64,000 nucleotides of DNA from an uncultured Porphyromonadaceae bacterium (lineage in GTDB: Bacteria; Bacteroidota; Bacteroidia; Bacteroidales; Muribaculaceae). The position numbers and the translations under genes are program-made. The stretch lies in contig CABUWI010000008.1 of NCBI GenBank assembly GCA_902495245.1, positions 102,898 through 166,897 on the forward strand, given 5' to 3'. This document shows positions 54,762-62,626 of this stretch, in pieces. Numbering within the stretch: position 1 is the stretch's first letter; each line of letters opens with the position of its first letter. The notes beneath the pieces were generated by a model. The model was given only the letters and a program-made list of their open reading frames with translations, had not been told where the DNA came from and did no database searches.

Positions 54762-55811
54762 TCATCTACCGGTTATAGTCTCGGCATCGGGGTTTTGTCG
54801 GTGGAGCCTCCAATTTCGGAGGGCGCACTCCTTTGAGCTGTTGGCATAACAGTATTCGCAGAGGTGTGGACAAGTGCTGTATTCTCCGATGTCCTTGCTT
54901 TTCATACATCCGCAGACCTCGCGCTGTCCCCTGTCGCGGTTGTCATGCGTTATGACCGCGAGCCCTCCTCCGTCAAGCGGGATGGCGTTTTCGGAGGTAT
55001 CCGTTCCGAATAGCGATGGTTGTATGTACCTTGCTCCGAGATATTCCATTAACTCCTTTGAGCGGTGTCCGAAACGGACTATGAGGCGGTCGTCTATGCA
55101 GTGGTTCTTTTGGATGCCGTATTCCGAGAGGTCCACGCGCTCCCCGCAGGTGGCGAGTTCATATCCCCACTTTTTGTTGAGCATTGAGAGTTCCCTCGCA
55201 AAACCTCGCATCATTTCCCCGGTCCAATCATTGTAGCGTATTCCGTTGAGTTCAAGGTTTGACTTGACCCTGCGGTAAGAAACAATGTCGGCAAAGCTGA
55301 AAACGAGTTTTTCGCTGTATCCGTTCAGTGCGTCTCCGACAACCTCTATCTTCCGAAGGAGCAAGTCCGCGTCTATGCGGTCCGTAAGGATAAGAGGGTC
55401 AAAACGCCATATCACCCTGCCTTTGCCGAGACGGTCAACGAGCATTCGGAAAGTGTCAATGCGCTGTGACAAAGGGGGTACGCCTTTTTCAAGACCTTCC
55501 TCTCCGTAATCGTTGAGCGTGTATTGTATGTAACATCCGATGCCGAGTTCATCAAGCGTGTCAATGTGTCCAAGCAACGGCTTTGGGTTCTTTGACCAGA
55601 ACACTATAAATTTGGTGCGCTTGTAGCTTATGTGGATTTTTGATGAGTTGTAGGGGTTTGTCCATGCTGAATATCCTTTTTTGAGACGGTTGAAAAACCA
55701 TTCGGAATAAAAGGCGGGGATGTCGGTGCTCCTGCTTGCGGATATTATCACGGGGCATTGGGCTGTAGCGGTCTTTCCGCTGTCGAGCCTTATTTCAGTA
55801 TTGTCGTTCAT
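54762..55811 (-). CDS. DUF1848 protein with C-terminal cysteine cluster
   Basis: 349 residues from ATG 55811 (MNDNTEIRLD); an in-frame start at 55865 is possible. Early motif ISASRSTDIPAFYSEWFFNR and then YIQYTLNDYGEEGLEKGVPP are typical of DUF1848. The end, REVCGCMKSKDIGEYSTCPH followed by LCEYCYANS, holds six Cys and suggests an iron-sulfur or zinc site; the TIM-barrel-like body is reminiscent of radical SAM relatives. These genes are frequent accessory genes of Bacteroidota mobile elements. The reaction is unknown. Confidence 0.75.
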   Translation of the reverse strand: MNDNTEIRLDSGKTATAQCPVIISASRSTDIPAFYSEWFFNRLKKGYSAWTNPYNSSKIHISYKRTKFIVFWSKNPKPLLGHIDTLDELGIGCYIQYTLNDYGEEGLEKGVPPLSQRIDTFRMLVDRLGKGRVIWRFDPLILTDRIDADLLLRKIEVVGDALNGYSEKLVFSFADIVSYRRVKSNLELNGIRYNDWTGEMMRGFARELSMLNKKWGYELATCGERVDLSEYGIQKNHCIDDRLIVRFGHRSKELMEYLGARYIQPSLFGTDTSENAIPLDGGGLAVITHDNRDRGQREVCGCMKSKDIGEYSTCPHLCEYCYANSSKECALRNWRLHRQNPDAETITGR

Positions 55812-55877
55812 ATAGGTGGTTTTTATTGAGCGGTGTCGGATGTCGCTTCCCTTAACACCCAACACCGTTCCGTGTGA

Positions 55878-56093
55878 TTAGTTCTTTCGCTGTCTCGCTA
55901 TCCATTCGTCACGCTTTTTCCTGCACTCTTTGAGGTTGGGTGCGACGCAGGAGAAAAGTTCGTTTGTGTCGGGGTCTCGCCAATCATACATAATGCGTGT
56001 GACCCTCTTGCCCCGTTGTGAGGAATAGAACTTTTCATATTGTTCTCCGCTGACGGTGGTCGATACGCCGTTCCTTGTCATTCTTGTTGCCAT
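55878..56093 (-). CDS. DUF3873 small protein
   Basis: 71 residues: MATRMTRNGVSTTVSGEQYE ... SCVAPNLKECRKKRDEWI, a pattern of DUF3873, a small family of Bacteroides elements. It lies between the DUF1848 gene and an 85-codon gene, all leftward. Function unknown. Confidence 0.7.
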   Translation of the reverse strand: MATRMTRNGVSTTVSGEQYEKFYSSQRGKRVTRIMYDWRDPDTNELFSCVAPNLKECRKKRDEWIARQRKN

Positions 56094-56104
56094 ATCAATG
56101 AGTT

Positions 56105-56362
56105 TTAGAATTTTACAATCAGTATCCGGTAGTTGAAAACCTTTTCAGGGTCAGTGATTTTGCGTTGCGCAACCCATAGATGGTGTTTGCCGTATCCATA
56201 TACGAAATATCGGTCAAGGTCGTACCTGTCGGCAAAGTCGGCTACTATCCGCCGTAATGTCACCTCGCAGTCGGCATAGAGTATGTGGTTTACAAACTCT
56301 ATGATGATTTCGGCAATCTTGTCATCAAAAATGATGGTCGGATGTTCAAATATCACGTTCAT
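56105..56362 (-). CDS. Hypothetical protein, 85 residues
   Basis: The sequence (IIFDDKIAEIIIEFVNHILY, RRIVADFADRYDLDRYFVYG) is a mix of helix and strand with no family I recognise. It is 11 nt upstream of DUF3873 and in the same leftward block, so it is likely expressed. Confidence 0.55.
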   Translation of the reverse strand: MNVIFEHPTIIFDDKIAEIIIEFVNHILYADCEVTLRRIVADFADRYDLDRYFVYGYGKHHLWVAQRKITDPEKVFNYRILIVKF

Positions 56363-56418
56363 AATTTTGGGATTTAGTGACTACCGATATATTTCAATCG
56401 GTAGTCGGGTTAAAACAT

Positions 56419-57750
56419 TTATGCGGTCATTCTCTCTCGTATCAGTTTGGCGTTGGAGTTCACAAGGTCGATTATGCGCTTATGATATTCGGTGTCCTCG
56501 TTGTTCCTGCCGTGGCACTGCACCACTTTGAGGGTCTGCAAGTCAACCTCCACAGTTTCGATTATCTTGCCGTCAATCCTTGCCGAGAGTACGAGGGTGT
56601 CGGCTTTCTTGTAGTATTCCGAGCCGAAAACGCATATGTTCTGCACGTTGCCCTCCTCGTAATACTCCTCGATGCTTTCAAGCACCTTCACCGATATTTC
56701 ATTGTCGGTGATTATCAGTCCGAAGAATTTGGATTTTAGAGCCTTGAAATCTTCCTCACGCTGTTGCTCTTGGAGCAATCTGCGCTGTTCACGCTCACGC
56801 CTTTCAATCTCCCTGCGTCTTTCCGCCTCTGCATATTCCTTTCGGTGCTTGGCTTCAATCCTGCGGTGCGCGTTGTCGTGCGCCTCTATGAAATCCTCCG
56901 GGCAGATGTTCTTGGGGTTTCGTATATCCTGCCCCAAATTCACCAGCATACGGAGGTAGTCACACCACATTGATATGTTGTTGATTTGGTAGCGGTGGCG
57001 TCCTGCGATTAGATACGATGTCCAAAAGTCATCGGCATTGAGGGGGTTAAGGATAAAGTATTTCATTTCCTCAATCCTGTCGTCTTTCATCAGCGTTTCA
57101 ATCCGTGGGTCGGAGAGCAACCTTTTGAAAAGTCTTATTGGGGATATGCCGTGGAAATCTCCCTTGAATCCGTTGCGTTTGAGTTGCGGAATGACGTTTA
57201 TTCTCGGATACACATCGCCCCACGTCACCACATTGTCGTAAAGGTCGTTGTGACTTCGTATCTCCATACCGCTCTCCAATGCCCAAATGTCGCAGTAGAA
57301 GAAAGCGTATGCACGGAGCAACGCCATGGTGGTAACTTTGCCGTCGGGTGAAATCCACCTCTGCACAACCTCGTGGCAGTAGAATTTCATAGGCTCTCCC
57401 TTCCTGCTGACATATCGGATTTGAGCCACACGGATAACCTGAAAACCTCCGCAGGTGGTTATCACGCTGAAATAGCGTGTTTCCTTATATGTGCGCTTGC
57501 GAGTGTCATTCACTTTGAGTTCAGCACCGCAGTGAGGGCATTTGCAACCTGCGAAGGTATCGCAAAGGCTGCCGTTTCCACTTTTCCATTGGTGTCCGCA
57601 GTCACCGCAGGTCATTGTTCCGCTCTTGGCTCGGTAGGCGAAATGCTCAATGCAGTGGGTATAAGCCCATTGTTGTTGTGTGTGGGTTATAGGGCGTAAG
57701 GTGGATGAAAGTTGAGCCACTTTCTTTTGTATCGCTGTCTTGGGTTTCAT
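56419..57750 (-). CDS. PcfJ-like protein
   Basis: 443 residues. The N-terminal zinc ribbon (TCGDCGHQW ... CKCPHCGAEL) is followed by the PcfJ-type body (FSVITTCGGFQVIRVAQIRY, MALLRAYAFFYCDIWALESG) and, at about 305-345, a strongly charged coiled coil (EAERRREIERREREQRRLLQ). PcfJ and PcfK were named in plasmid pCF10 and occur together on many elements; here pcfK is directly upstream. Probably nucleic-acid binding; role unknown. Confidence 0.82.
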   Translation of the reverse strand: MKPKTAIQKKVAQLSSTLRPITHTQQQWAYTHCIEHFAYRAKSGTMTCGDCGHQWKSGNGSLCDTFAGCKCPHCGAELKVNDTRKRTYKETRYFSVITTCGGFQVIRVAQIRYVSRKGEPMKFYCHEVVQRWISPDGKVTTMALLRAYAFFYCDIWALESGMEIRSHNDLYDNVVTWGDVYPRINVIPQLKRNGFKGDFHGISPIRLFKRLLSDPRIETLMKDDRIEEMKYFILNPLNADDFWTSYLIAGRHRYQINNISMWCDYLRMLVNLGQDIRNPKNICPEDFIEAHDNAHRRIEAKHRKEYAEAERRREIERREREQRRLLQEQQREEDFKALKSKFFGLIITDNEISVKVLESIEEYYEEGNVQNICVFGSEYYKKADTLVLSARIDGKIIETVEVDLQTLKVVQCHGRNNEDTEYHKRIIDLVNSNAKLIRERMTA

Positions 57751-57762
57751 AGTCGTAAAGTG

Positions 57763-58197
57763 TTAGAGGTCAAATAGACTTGGTTGTTCAACTTGGGTTT
57801 TCTTCTCGGAGGCTTTCTTCGGTTGGATAGGTCTGCGCATTTTCGCCATTTCCTCGTCACGGAGTCGGTTGATAGCGTCTTGCCGTGCCTGTTCCTTTTC
57901 TTCCTCGGTCAGTTCTACCGTGTGGTTCACTACCACCTGGCAGTTGATTGGATTGCCGACCTCTATCTCGTTTTCCTCGTAGAAATGGATTGCCATTCCG
58001 TAAACCTCCGCATCTGTAAAGCCGTTGCAACCACTTTCCCGCACTTGGTTGAGGATATAGGTCACGCAGTCCTCCACCGATTTGGAGGGGTTTGCAAACT
58101 TGACGGCAAACAATGCGTCATTCTCGGCTCTTTCTTCAAGATAAGCCTTGATTGTTTCGTTGAAGGCTTGTGAGCCTTTGTTTTCTTTCGTTGCCAT
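57763..58197 (-). CDS. PcfK-like protein
   Basis: 144 residues; SKSVEDCVTYILNQVRESGC, FTDAEVYGMAIHFYEENEIE and VVNHTVELTEEEKEQARQDA are typical of PcfK. The C-terminus is basic. It starts the PcfK-PcfJ pair, 12 nt apart, as on other elements. Confidence 0.85.
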   Translation of the reverse strand: MATKENKGSQAFNETIKAYLEERAENDALFAVKFANPSKSVEDCVTYILNQVRESGCNGFTDAEVYGMAIHFYEENEIEVGNPINCQVVVNHTVELTEEEKEQARQDAINRLRDEEMAKMRRPIQPKKASEKKTQVEQPSLFDL

Positions 58198-58209
58198 AGT
58201 CGTAAGTGT

Positions 58210-58437
58210 TTAGAGGGTTGCGAGTATCATTCTTTCAATCTCGGTAGGGGTGATTTCCATTTCAAAGAGCCGTCTAACAAACTCTCTGCGACTCTCTACA
58301 CGGAGTTCTTGGAATAGCTGACGGTATGTGGATATATTGCCGTTGAGGTATGTTTCAACCATATATTCGGATATGTCGTCAACCTCGTAGTATCGTGCTT
58401 GCTGTTCCAAAGTCTTGGATTTTCTTTTCGTTGCCAT
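58210..58437 (-). CDS. Small hypothetical protein
   Basis: 75 residues from ATG 58437 (MATKRKSKTLEQQARYYEVD); the longer open frame to 58542 lacks protein character. Helical and charged (YRQLFQELRVESRREFVRRL). It ends 12 nt before pcfK, and like it begins MATK. Possibly a regulator; unknown. Confidence 0.6.
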   Translation of the reverse strand: MATKRKSKTLEQQARYYEVDDISEYMVETYLNGNISTYRQLFQELRVESRREFVRRLFEMEITPTEIERMILATL

Positions 58438-58448
58438 ATTCTTGAAAT

Positions 58449-58673
58449 TTAGAGTGTCATTAACCAATATATTGCCCCTGCTGCGGTGAGGATTGATATG
58501 AGCCAGCCTATGCCCCTGAGTATGGGTTTGACTACTGCCCACAACGCTATTCCTATGACCGCTCCGATTATGACTGCCACCGCCTTGACCGCCTTTGTTA
58601 TTATGCGGTAATGATAGGAGGATTGGCGAGCTTGCCTTGACTTAAAATCTTTATGTTTTCTTGTGGCTTTCAT
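58449..58673 (-). CDS. Small membrane protein
   Basis: 74 residues from ATG 58673 (MKATRKHKDFKSRQARQSSY); ATG 58700 is an alternative. A basic N-terminus and two hydrophobic segments (AVAVIIGAVIGIALWAVV, GWLISILTAAGAIYWLMTL) are visible. First gene of the leftward block. Function unknown. Confidence 0.6.
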   Translation of the reverse strand: MKATRKHKDFKSRQARQSSYHYRIITKAVKAVAVIIGAVIGIALWAVVKPILRGIGWLISILTAAGAIYWLMTL

Positions 58674-58774
58674 ATCGGTGGGAGCTTTTTTTTGAACCAT
58701 GCGTCCAAAGACAGTGTGGTTGTATGAGTTGCTTGACACCTGCAAGGCGTGTGGCGGAAGAAAAGGGATGTTCG

Positions 58775-58833
58775 GGCCTTGGAATAAAAATACAAGCCGA
58801 CGCAGGAGGTCTGGAGATTTTTATTCCAAAGCC
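58775..58833. repeat. 17-bp inverted repeat in the right-end region
   Basis: TTGGAATAAAAAT (58779-58791) and its exact complement (58817-58829), extended to 16 of 17 matching bases, with a 25-nt spacer. It opens a non-coding stretch (58701-59703) where I see hairpins (also 58954-58985 and 59128-59177) but no gene. Confidence 0.6.
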
Positions 58834-59019
58834 GTGAGAATATTCCTTCGCCGCACGTTCAGTCAAGTCAAGCAACCCATACAGACCCGCTTGTCAATGG
58901 TACGTCCTGACTCAAAATGGCTCCCCCGGTAGGAAAGCCCAAGAAAACATAATCGTCCCTGCTGCCACGTTGGTGGCGGCAGCGGTGAAAAAATAAAGAA
59001 CGGAAGCGCAATCCCGCTC

Positions 59020-59097
59020 AGGATAATGTCCGCGTACAGCCCGCGGTACGGCATCGCCGATCCGGGGATGTGCGCGGTCTTTATCCGCGTGGATTGA
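59020..59097 (+). ncRNA. Structured element, copy 1 (candidate RNA or protein site)
   Basis: Begins AGGATAATGTCCGCG and ends GGTCTTTATCCGCGTGGATTGA-like, over 78 nt. CCGCGTAC near the start pairs with GTGCGCGG (7 of 8). It is the partner of 59262-59338; the ends agree but the middle differs. Confidence 0.4.
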
Positions 59098-59261
59098 AAT
59101 CAGCGGGATGCGGGATTTGCAAATGCAGGGGGCTGGATAAAGTACGCCACTTGCTTTATCACTCCCCGGCTTTGTGTGTCCGGCATCCCGTTTGGCAACT
59201 AAAAAATAAAATGGGTCGGGAAATAATTAGCTCTCGGCAGCGTGATAAATAGTCCCGCATT

Positions 59262-59338
59262 AGGATAGTGTCCGCATGATTTCTGCCCGGTCGTTTTGCA
59301 GGGCGGATGTCATGCGGTCTCTATCTGCGTGGACCTGA
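59262..59338 (+). ncRNA. Structured element, copy 2
   Basis: Begins AGGATAGTGTCCGCATG and ends in GGTCTCTATCTGCGTGGAC, 77 nt. CCGCATGA pairs exactly with TCATGCGG. Compared with copy 1 the stem changed on both sides, keeping the pairing. This is compatible with a conserved RNA fold or a paired recombination site near the right end. Confidence 0.4.
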
Positions 59339-59703
59339 CCGGCTGGACATGGGCTTGCAGCGTGGCCGAGACGGAGCGTGGCCTCCCGGACACATCCCCG
59401 GCACGGTCGGATGCAAGCCGATGTCCAGCCACGTTTGCCAATGCCGATAAAAATCACTATCTTTGCAGCGTCTAAACGTGTCTTTTTCGCACTGAAAAAG
59501 CGGATGCGATTTCAAGGTCGAGATTGGCCGTAACCCAAAATCAGACCTTGTGAGGGCAAAAAGAGGCAATTAAAAATCAAAAACAGATGTTAAAAACAAC
59601 GAAACCAAATTCCTCCATTTGCGGCAACCTTCTCAGTCAGTACGAATTAAGTACAATCACGTTGCATAGACGCACTAAAATTCAGCAAGTTACGCTATAT
59701 ATT

Positions 59704-59725
59704 GCAAATTTTCAGTAACTTTGCA
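59704..59725. repeat. Candidate right attachment site (attR)
   Basis: 20 of 22 bases equal to 434-455, with GTAACTTTGCA at 59715-59725. It lies 5 bp before the epimerase ATG and separates AT-rich element DNA from GC-rich host genes. Confidence 0.55.
59716..59723 (+). promoter_or_regulatory. -7 box of the epimerase operon, without a good -33
   Basis: TAACTTTG, 7 nt before the ATG at 59731, so the mRNA would be leaderless. No TTG lies 19-21 nt upstream. The missing -33 is present at 423-425 on the far side of the element. Confidence 0.55.
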
Positions 59726-59730
59726 CTGAT

Positions 59731-60876
59731 ATGCAGCGAAAAATACTCATAGCCACAACCACTCGCGCCGACTGGGGACTGCTTGCGCCGCTGGCGCGCC
59801 GCCTGGCCGCGCGGCCTGACTGTTGCGTCGACGTCATGGCGTCGAACATGCATCTCGACCCCGCGCGAGGAATGACCATCGACGAAATTCGTGCCGACGG
59901 TTTCGAGCCGGTGGTGGCGCCGATGCCGGTCGGTTTCGACGGCGCGGCAGATGCGGCGCGTGCGGCCGGGGCGTTGCAGCAGTCGGTGGCCGACGTGCTC
60001 GAGCGTCTGGCGCCCGACCTGACGGTCATTCTCGGCGACCGCTTCGAGATGCTTTCAGTGGCAGCCGCGGCGGTCATCATGCGCGTGCCGCTGGTCCATA
60101 TATCCGGAGGCGAAGTTACCGAGGGCGCCTTCGACGACTGTTTCCGCCACGCCCTAACCAAGCTCTCTTCCCTGCATCTCACCGCCACCGAGGCATATCG
60201 CCGACGCGTGATTCAGCTGGGCGAGCGGCCCGACCGGGTCATAAACACCGGCGCCATCGGCGTGATGAACGCCGCGGCACCCGCCCCCATGAGCCGCGCG
60301 GAGCTTGAGGCCGACCTTGGCTGGAGCTTCGGCATCGACGCTCTGTTGCTTACCGTCCACCCCGAAACCCTGGGCCCGGACAATGTCATCGGCCCGACGC
60401 TCGAGGCGCTTGACCGTTTTCCCGACTCGCGGGTGCTCATAACCTATCCCAACAACGACCCCGCCGGTCAGCGCATAATCGACGCCGTCAACGCCTATGC
60501 CGGCGCGCAGCCTCGTGGTCGAGTGCTCATCGTGCCCTCGCTGGGGCGTCGCCGCTATCACTCGGCGCTGCGTTGTGTGCGGGCCGTCGTGGGCAACAGC
60601 TCGAGCGGCATTGTCGAGGTGCCATCGGCCGGCATCGCCACCGTCAGCATCGGCAACCGCCAGAAAGGGCGCATCGCCGCCGCGAGCGTAATCAGCTGCC
60701 CGGCTCAGGCCGACGCCATTGCCGACGCAATCGGCCGCGCCCTCGCCTCAGACTTCACGGGTGTCGAGAACCCCTACAGCCGCCCCGACACGCTCGACCT
60801 CATGGAGCGCGCCGTGGCTGAAACGCCTCTTGACCTTCTCCGCGCCCCGAAAAAATTCTATGACATCAACCAATGA
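59731..60876 (+). CDS. neuC: UDP-GlcNAc-type 2-epimerase (hydrolysing), NeuC/LegG
   Basis: 381 residues. Family signatures: TTRADWGLL at the start, ILGDRFEML, HISGGEVTEGAFDD with HALTKLSSLH, TVHPETL and GNSSSGIVEVPS. The enzyme hydrolyses UDP-GlcNAc (NeuC) or UDP-diacetylbacillosamine (LegG), giving the free N-acetyl-mannosamine-type sugar for sialic or legionaminic acid. The two genes that follow by ATGA overlaps make the nucleotide sugar. The third gene is of the PtmE type, which favours legionaminic acid. No neuB/legI is in the window. First host gene right of the element. Confidence 0.85.
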   Translation: MQRKILIATTTRADWGLLAPLARRLAARPDCCVDVMASNMHLDPARGMTIDEIRADGFEPVVAPMPVGFDGAADAARAAGALQQSVADVLERLAPDLTVILGDRFEMLSVAAAAVIMRVPLVHISGGEVTEGAFDDCFRHALTKLSSLHLTATEAYRRRVIQLGERPDRVINTGAIGVMNAAAPAPMSRAELEADLGWSFGIDALLLTVHPETLGPDNVIGPTLEALDRFPDSRVLITYPNNDPAGQRIIDAVNAYAGAQPRGRVLIVPSLGRRRYHSALRCVRAVVGNSSSGIVEVPSAGIATVSIGNRQKGRIAAASVISCPAQADAIADAIGRALASDFTGVENPYSRPDTLDLMERAVAETPLDLLRAPKKFYDINQ

Positions 60877-61571
60877 AGCCTCTTTATATAATTCCCGCCC
60901 GCGGCGGCTCAAAGTCCATTTCCGGCAAGAACATCAAGCCTCTTGCCGGCAAGCCGCTCATAGGCTACTCGATTGAAACAGCTCTGGCTCTTGCCACGCC
61001 CGACCGTGTCATCGTTACGACCGACAGCGAACGCATAGCCGGTGTGGCCCGCGAGTTCGGAATCGAGCGCCCCCACATGCGTCCCGCCGAGCTGGCCACT
61101 GACACCGCCGGCTCGCGCGAGGTTATGCTCGACGCCATGGCCGAAGCCCGACGCCGTGGCGTTGAATTCGACGTCGTCGTGCTCCTTCAGCCCACGTCGC
61201 CCCTGCGCACGGCCGACGATGTGAGCCGCACCCTCGAGGCGTGGCGCTCCGACATAGACATGGCCGTTACGGTGTGTGCGGCTCCGTGCAACCCCTATTA
61301 CGATTGCTTCGAGACCGATGCCGACGGTTTTCTCCATGTCAGCAAGGGCGACGGCCTGCTGACGCGCCGCCAGATGGCGCCGCCGGCGTGGCAGTTTAAC
61401 GGCGCCGTCTATGCAATCACGCCTCAATCGCTGGCCGAGAAGCCGCTGGGCGCGATGACGCGACGCGTGCCCGTCGAGATGTCGCGCGAGCGCTCGGTCG
61501 ACCTTGACACACCGTTTGACTGGGCTCTGTGTGAAATGATAATGAAAAGCTCCGCATCTGAAACAGAATGA
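60873..61571 (+). CDS. neuA: CMP-nonulosonate cytidylyltransferase (NeuA/LegF-like)
   Basis: 232 residues. The start IIPARGGSKSISGKNIKPLA is the nucleotide-binding motif of CMP-sialate synthetases; QPTSPLRTADDV and WQFNGAVYAITP are further family motifs. It activates the C9 acid with CTP in the cytoplasm. ATGA overlaps on both sides show tight coupling with neuC and the next gene. Confidence 0.88.
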   Translation: MKPLYIIPARGGSKSISGKNIKPLAGKPLIGYSIETALALATPDRVIVTTDSERIAGVAREFGIERPHMRPAELATDTAGSREVMLDAMAEARRRGVEFDVVVLLQPTSPLRTADDVSRTLEAWRSDIDMAVTVCAAPCNPYYDCFETDADGFLHVSKGDGLLTRRQMAPPAWQFNGAVYAITPQSLAEKPLGAMTRRVPVEMSRERSVDLDTPFDWALCEMIMKSSASETE

Positions 61572-62590
61572 ATATGCACCTCATCTCATCTTCGGCCACT
61601 ATTCTCGAAGCCCTCGAGGCCTTGAATAATCTGTCGGGCGAGGCCATGACCCTGCTTGCCGTCGATTCCGACGGGCGCATGGCCGGAACACTGACCGACG
61701 GCGATATACGCCGCGCCCTCTTGCGCGGGTGCGGCCTCATCGCGCCCGTGAGCGACGCCATGCATCGCAATTTCCGCTCGCTGCGCCCCGACTCGGCCGC
61801 CGCGGAAATTCGCGCCGCACGCCGCGGCGGCATCGAGCTGCTGCCCGTGCTTGACGCCGAGGGGCGCATTGCCGACGTCATGGACCTGCGGCGCCAGACC
61901 ACCCGGCTGCCCATACGCGCCGTTCTCATGGCCGGAGGCCGCGGCGAGCGCCTGCGCCCGCTCACCGACACGACGCCGAAGCCGCTACTGCCCATCGGCG
62001 GCGCCACGGTCATCGACATGAACGTCGACGCCTTGCGCCGGTGCGGGGTGGGGGAGATTGTCGTTACTACCCGTTATCTTGCCGAACAGATTGAAGAGCA
62101 TTTCAAGGACACGGAGGTGAGATGCGTGCGCGAGTCCGAGCCGCTCGGCACTATAGGCGCCTGCGCCCTGCTTCCCCCTCCGCGCGCGGGCCGCACCACG
62201 CTGCTGATGAACTCAGACCTAGTCACGAACATCGACTTCGAGGAGCTCTATCTTCACCATATTGCCTGCGGAAACGCAATCACCATCGCCACGGTGAGCC
62301 ATATCGTCAGCATTCCGTTCGCTATCCTGACTACCGACGGCCAGCGCGTTACGGGCATCGAGGAGAAACCCACATATACCCACTATGCCAACGCCGGCAT
62401 CTATATGATTGACAACGACCTGCTCGCACGCCTCGAACCGCGGCGTCTCGACGCTCCCGATTTCATTGCCGACGCAATCGCCTCGGGGCGTCCGGTGGGC
62501 CATTTCCCCATATCCGGCATGTGGATGGACATCGGCACCCCCGCCGACTATCGCCAGGCATGCGAACTCATCAGCCTTGCCGGGCGTTGA
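61568..62590 (+). CDS. CBS-domain sugar-1-phosphate nucleotidyltransferase (PtmE-like)
   Basis: 340 residues. Residues about 1-115 form a CBS pair (MTLLAVDSDGRMAGTLTDGD, IRRALLRGC; and ELLPVLDAEGRIADVMDLR). From about 118 the nucleotidyltransferase domain has VLMAGGRGERLRPLTDTTPK and PLLPIGG. In Campylobacter, PtmE with this layout makes GDP-glucosamine for legionaminic acid. Together with NeuC and NeuA homologues it suggests the GDP-route to legionaminic acid. The CBS part may sense adenine nucleotides. Confidence 0.8.
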   Translation: MNMHLISSSATILEALEALNNLSGEAMTLLAVDSDGRMAGTLTDGDIRRALLRGCGLIAPVSDAMHRNFRSLRPDSAAAEIRAARRGGIELLPVLDAEGRIADVMDLRRQTTRLPIRAVLMAGGRGERLRPLTDTTPKPLLPIGGATVIDMNVDALRRCGVGEIVVTTRYLAEQIEEHFKDTEVRCVRESEPLGTIGACALLPPPRAGRTTLLMNSDLVTNIDFEELYLHHIACGNAITIATVSHIVSIPFAILTTDGQRVTGIEEKPTYTHYANAGIYMIDNDLLARLEPRRLDAPDFIADAIASGRPVGHFPISGMWMDIGTPADYRQACELISLAGR

Positions 62591-62626
62591 CCTCATAACC
62601 TGAAATTCATAGAAAAAGATAAAATC

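Noticed and set aside
58699..58932. 77-codon plus-strand frame
   Set aside because: It overlaps the start of the leftward small membrane gene and contains the 17-bp inverted repeat; no recognisable protein.
1513..59466. 12-bp direct repeat CACTATCTTTGC at 1513-1524 and 59455-59466 as element ends
   Set aside because: It coincides with a -7 box, leaves no similarity outside the 12 bases, and would exclude a further 250 bp of AT-rich DNA at the right. The 20/22 pair at 434 and 59704 is better.
59321..59569. 82-codon minus-strand frame at the right end
   Set aside because: It covers one of the two structured elements, has low protein character (Pro/Cys/Arg-rich) and no neighbours in an operon.
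434..59725. Antibiotic resistance genes and rteABC regulators expected in CTnDOT
   Set aside because: None of the frames shows tetQ, erm or two-component regulator motifs, so the cargo is of another kind.
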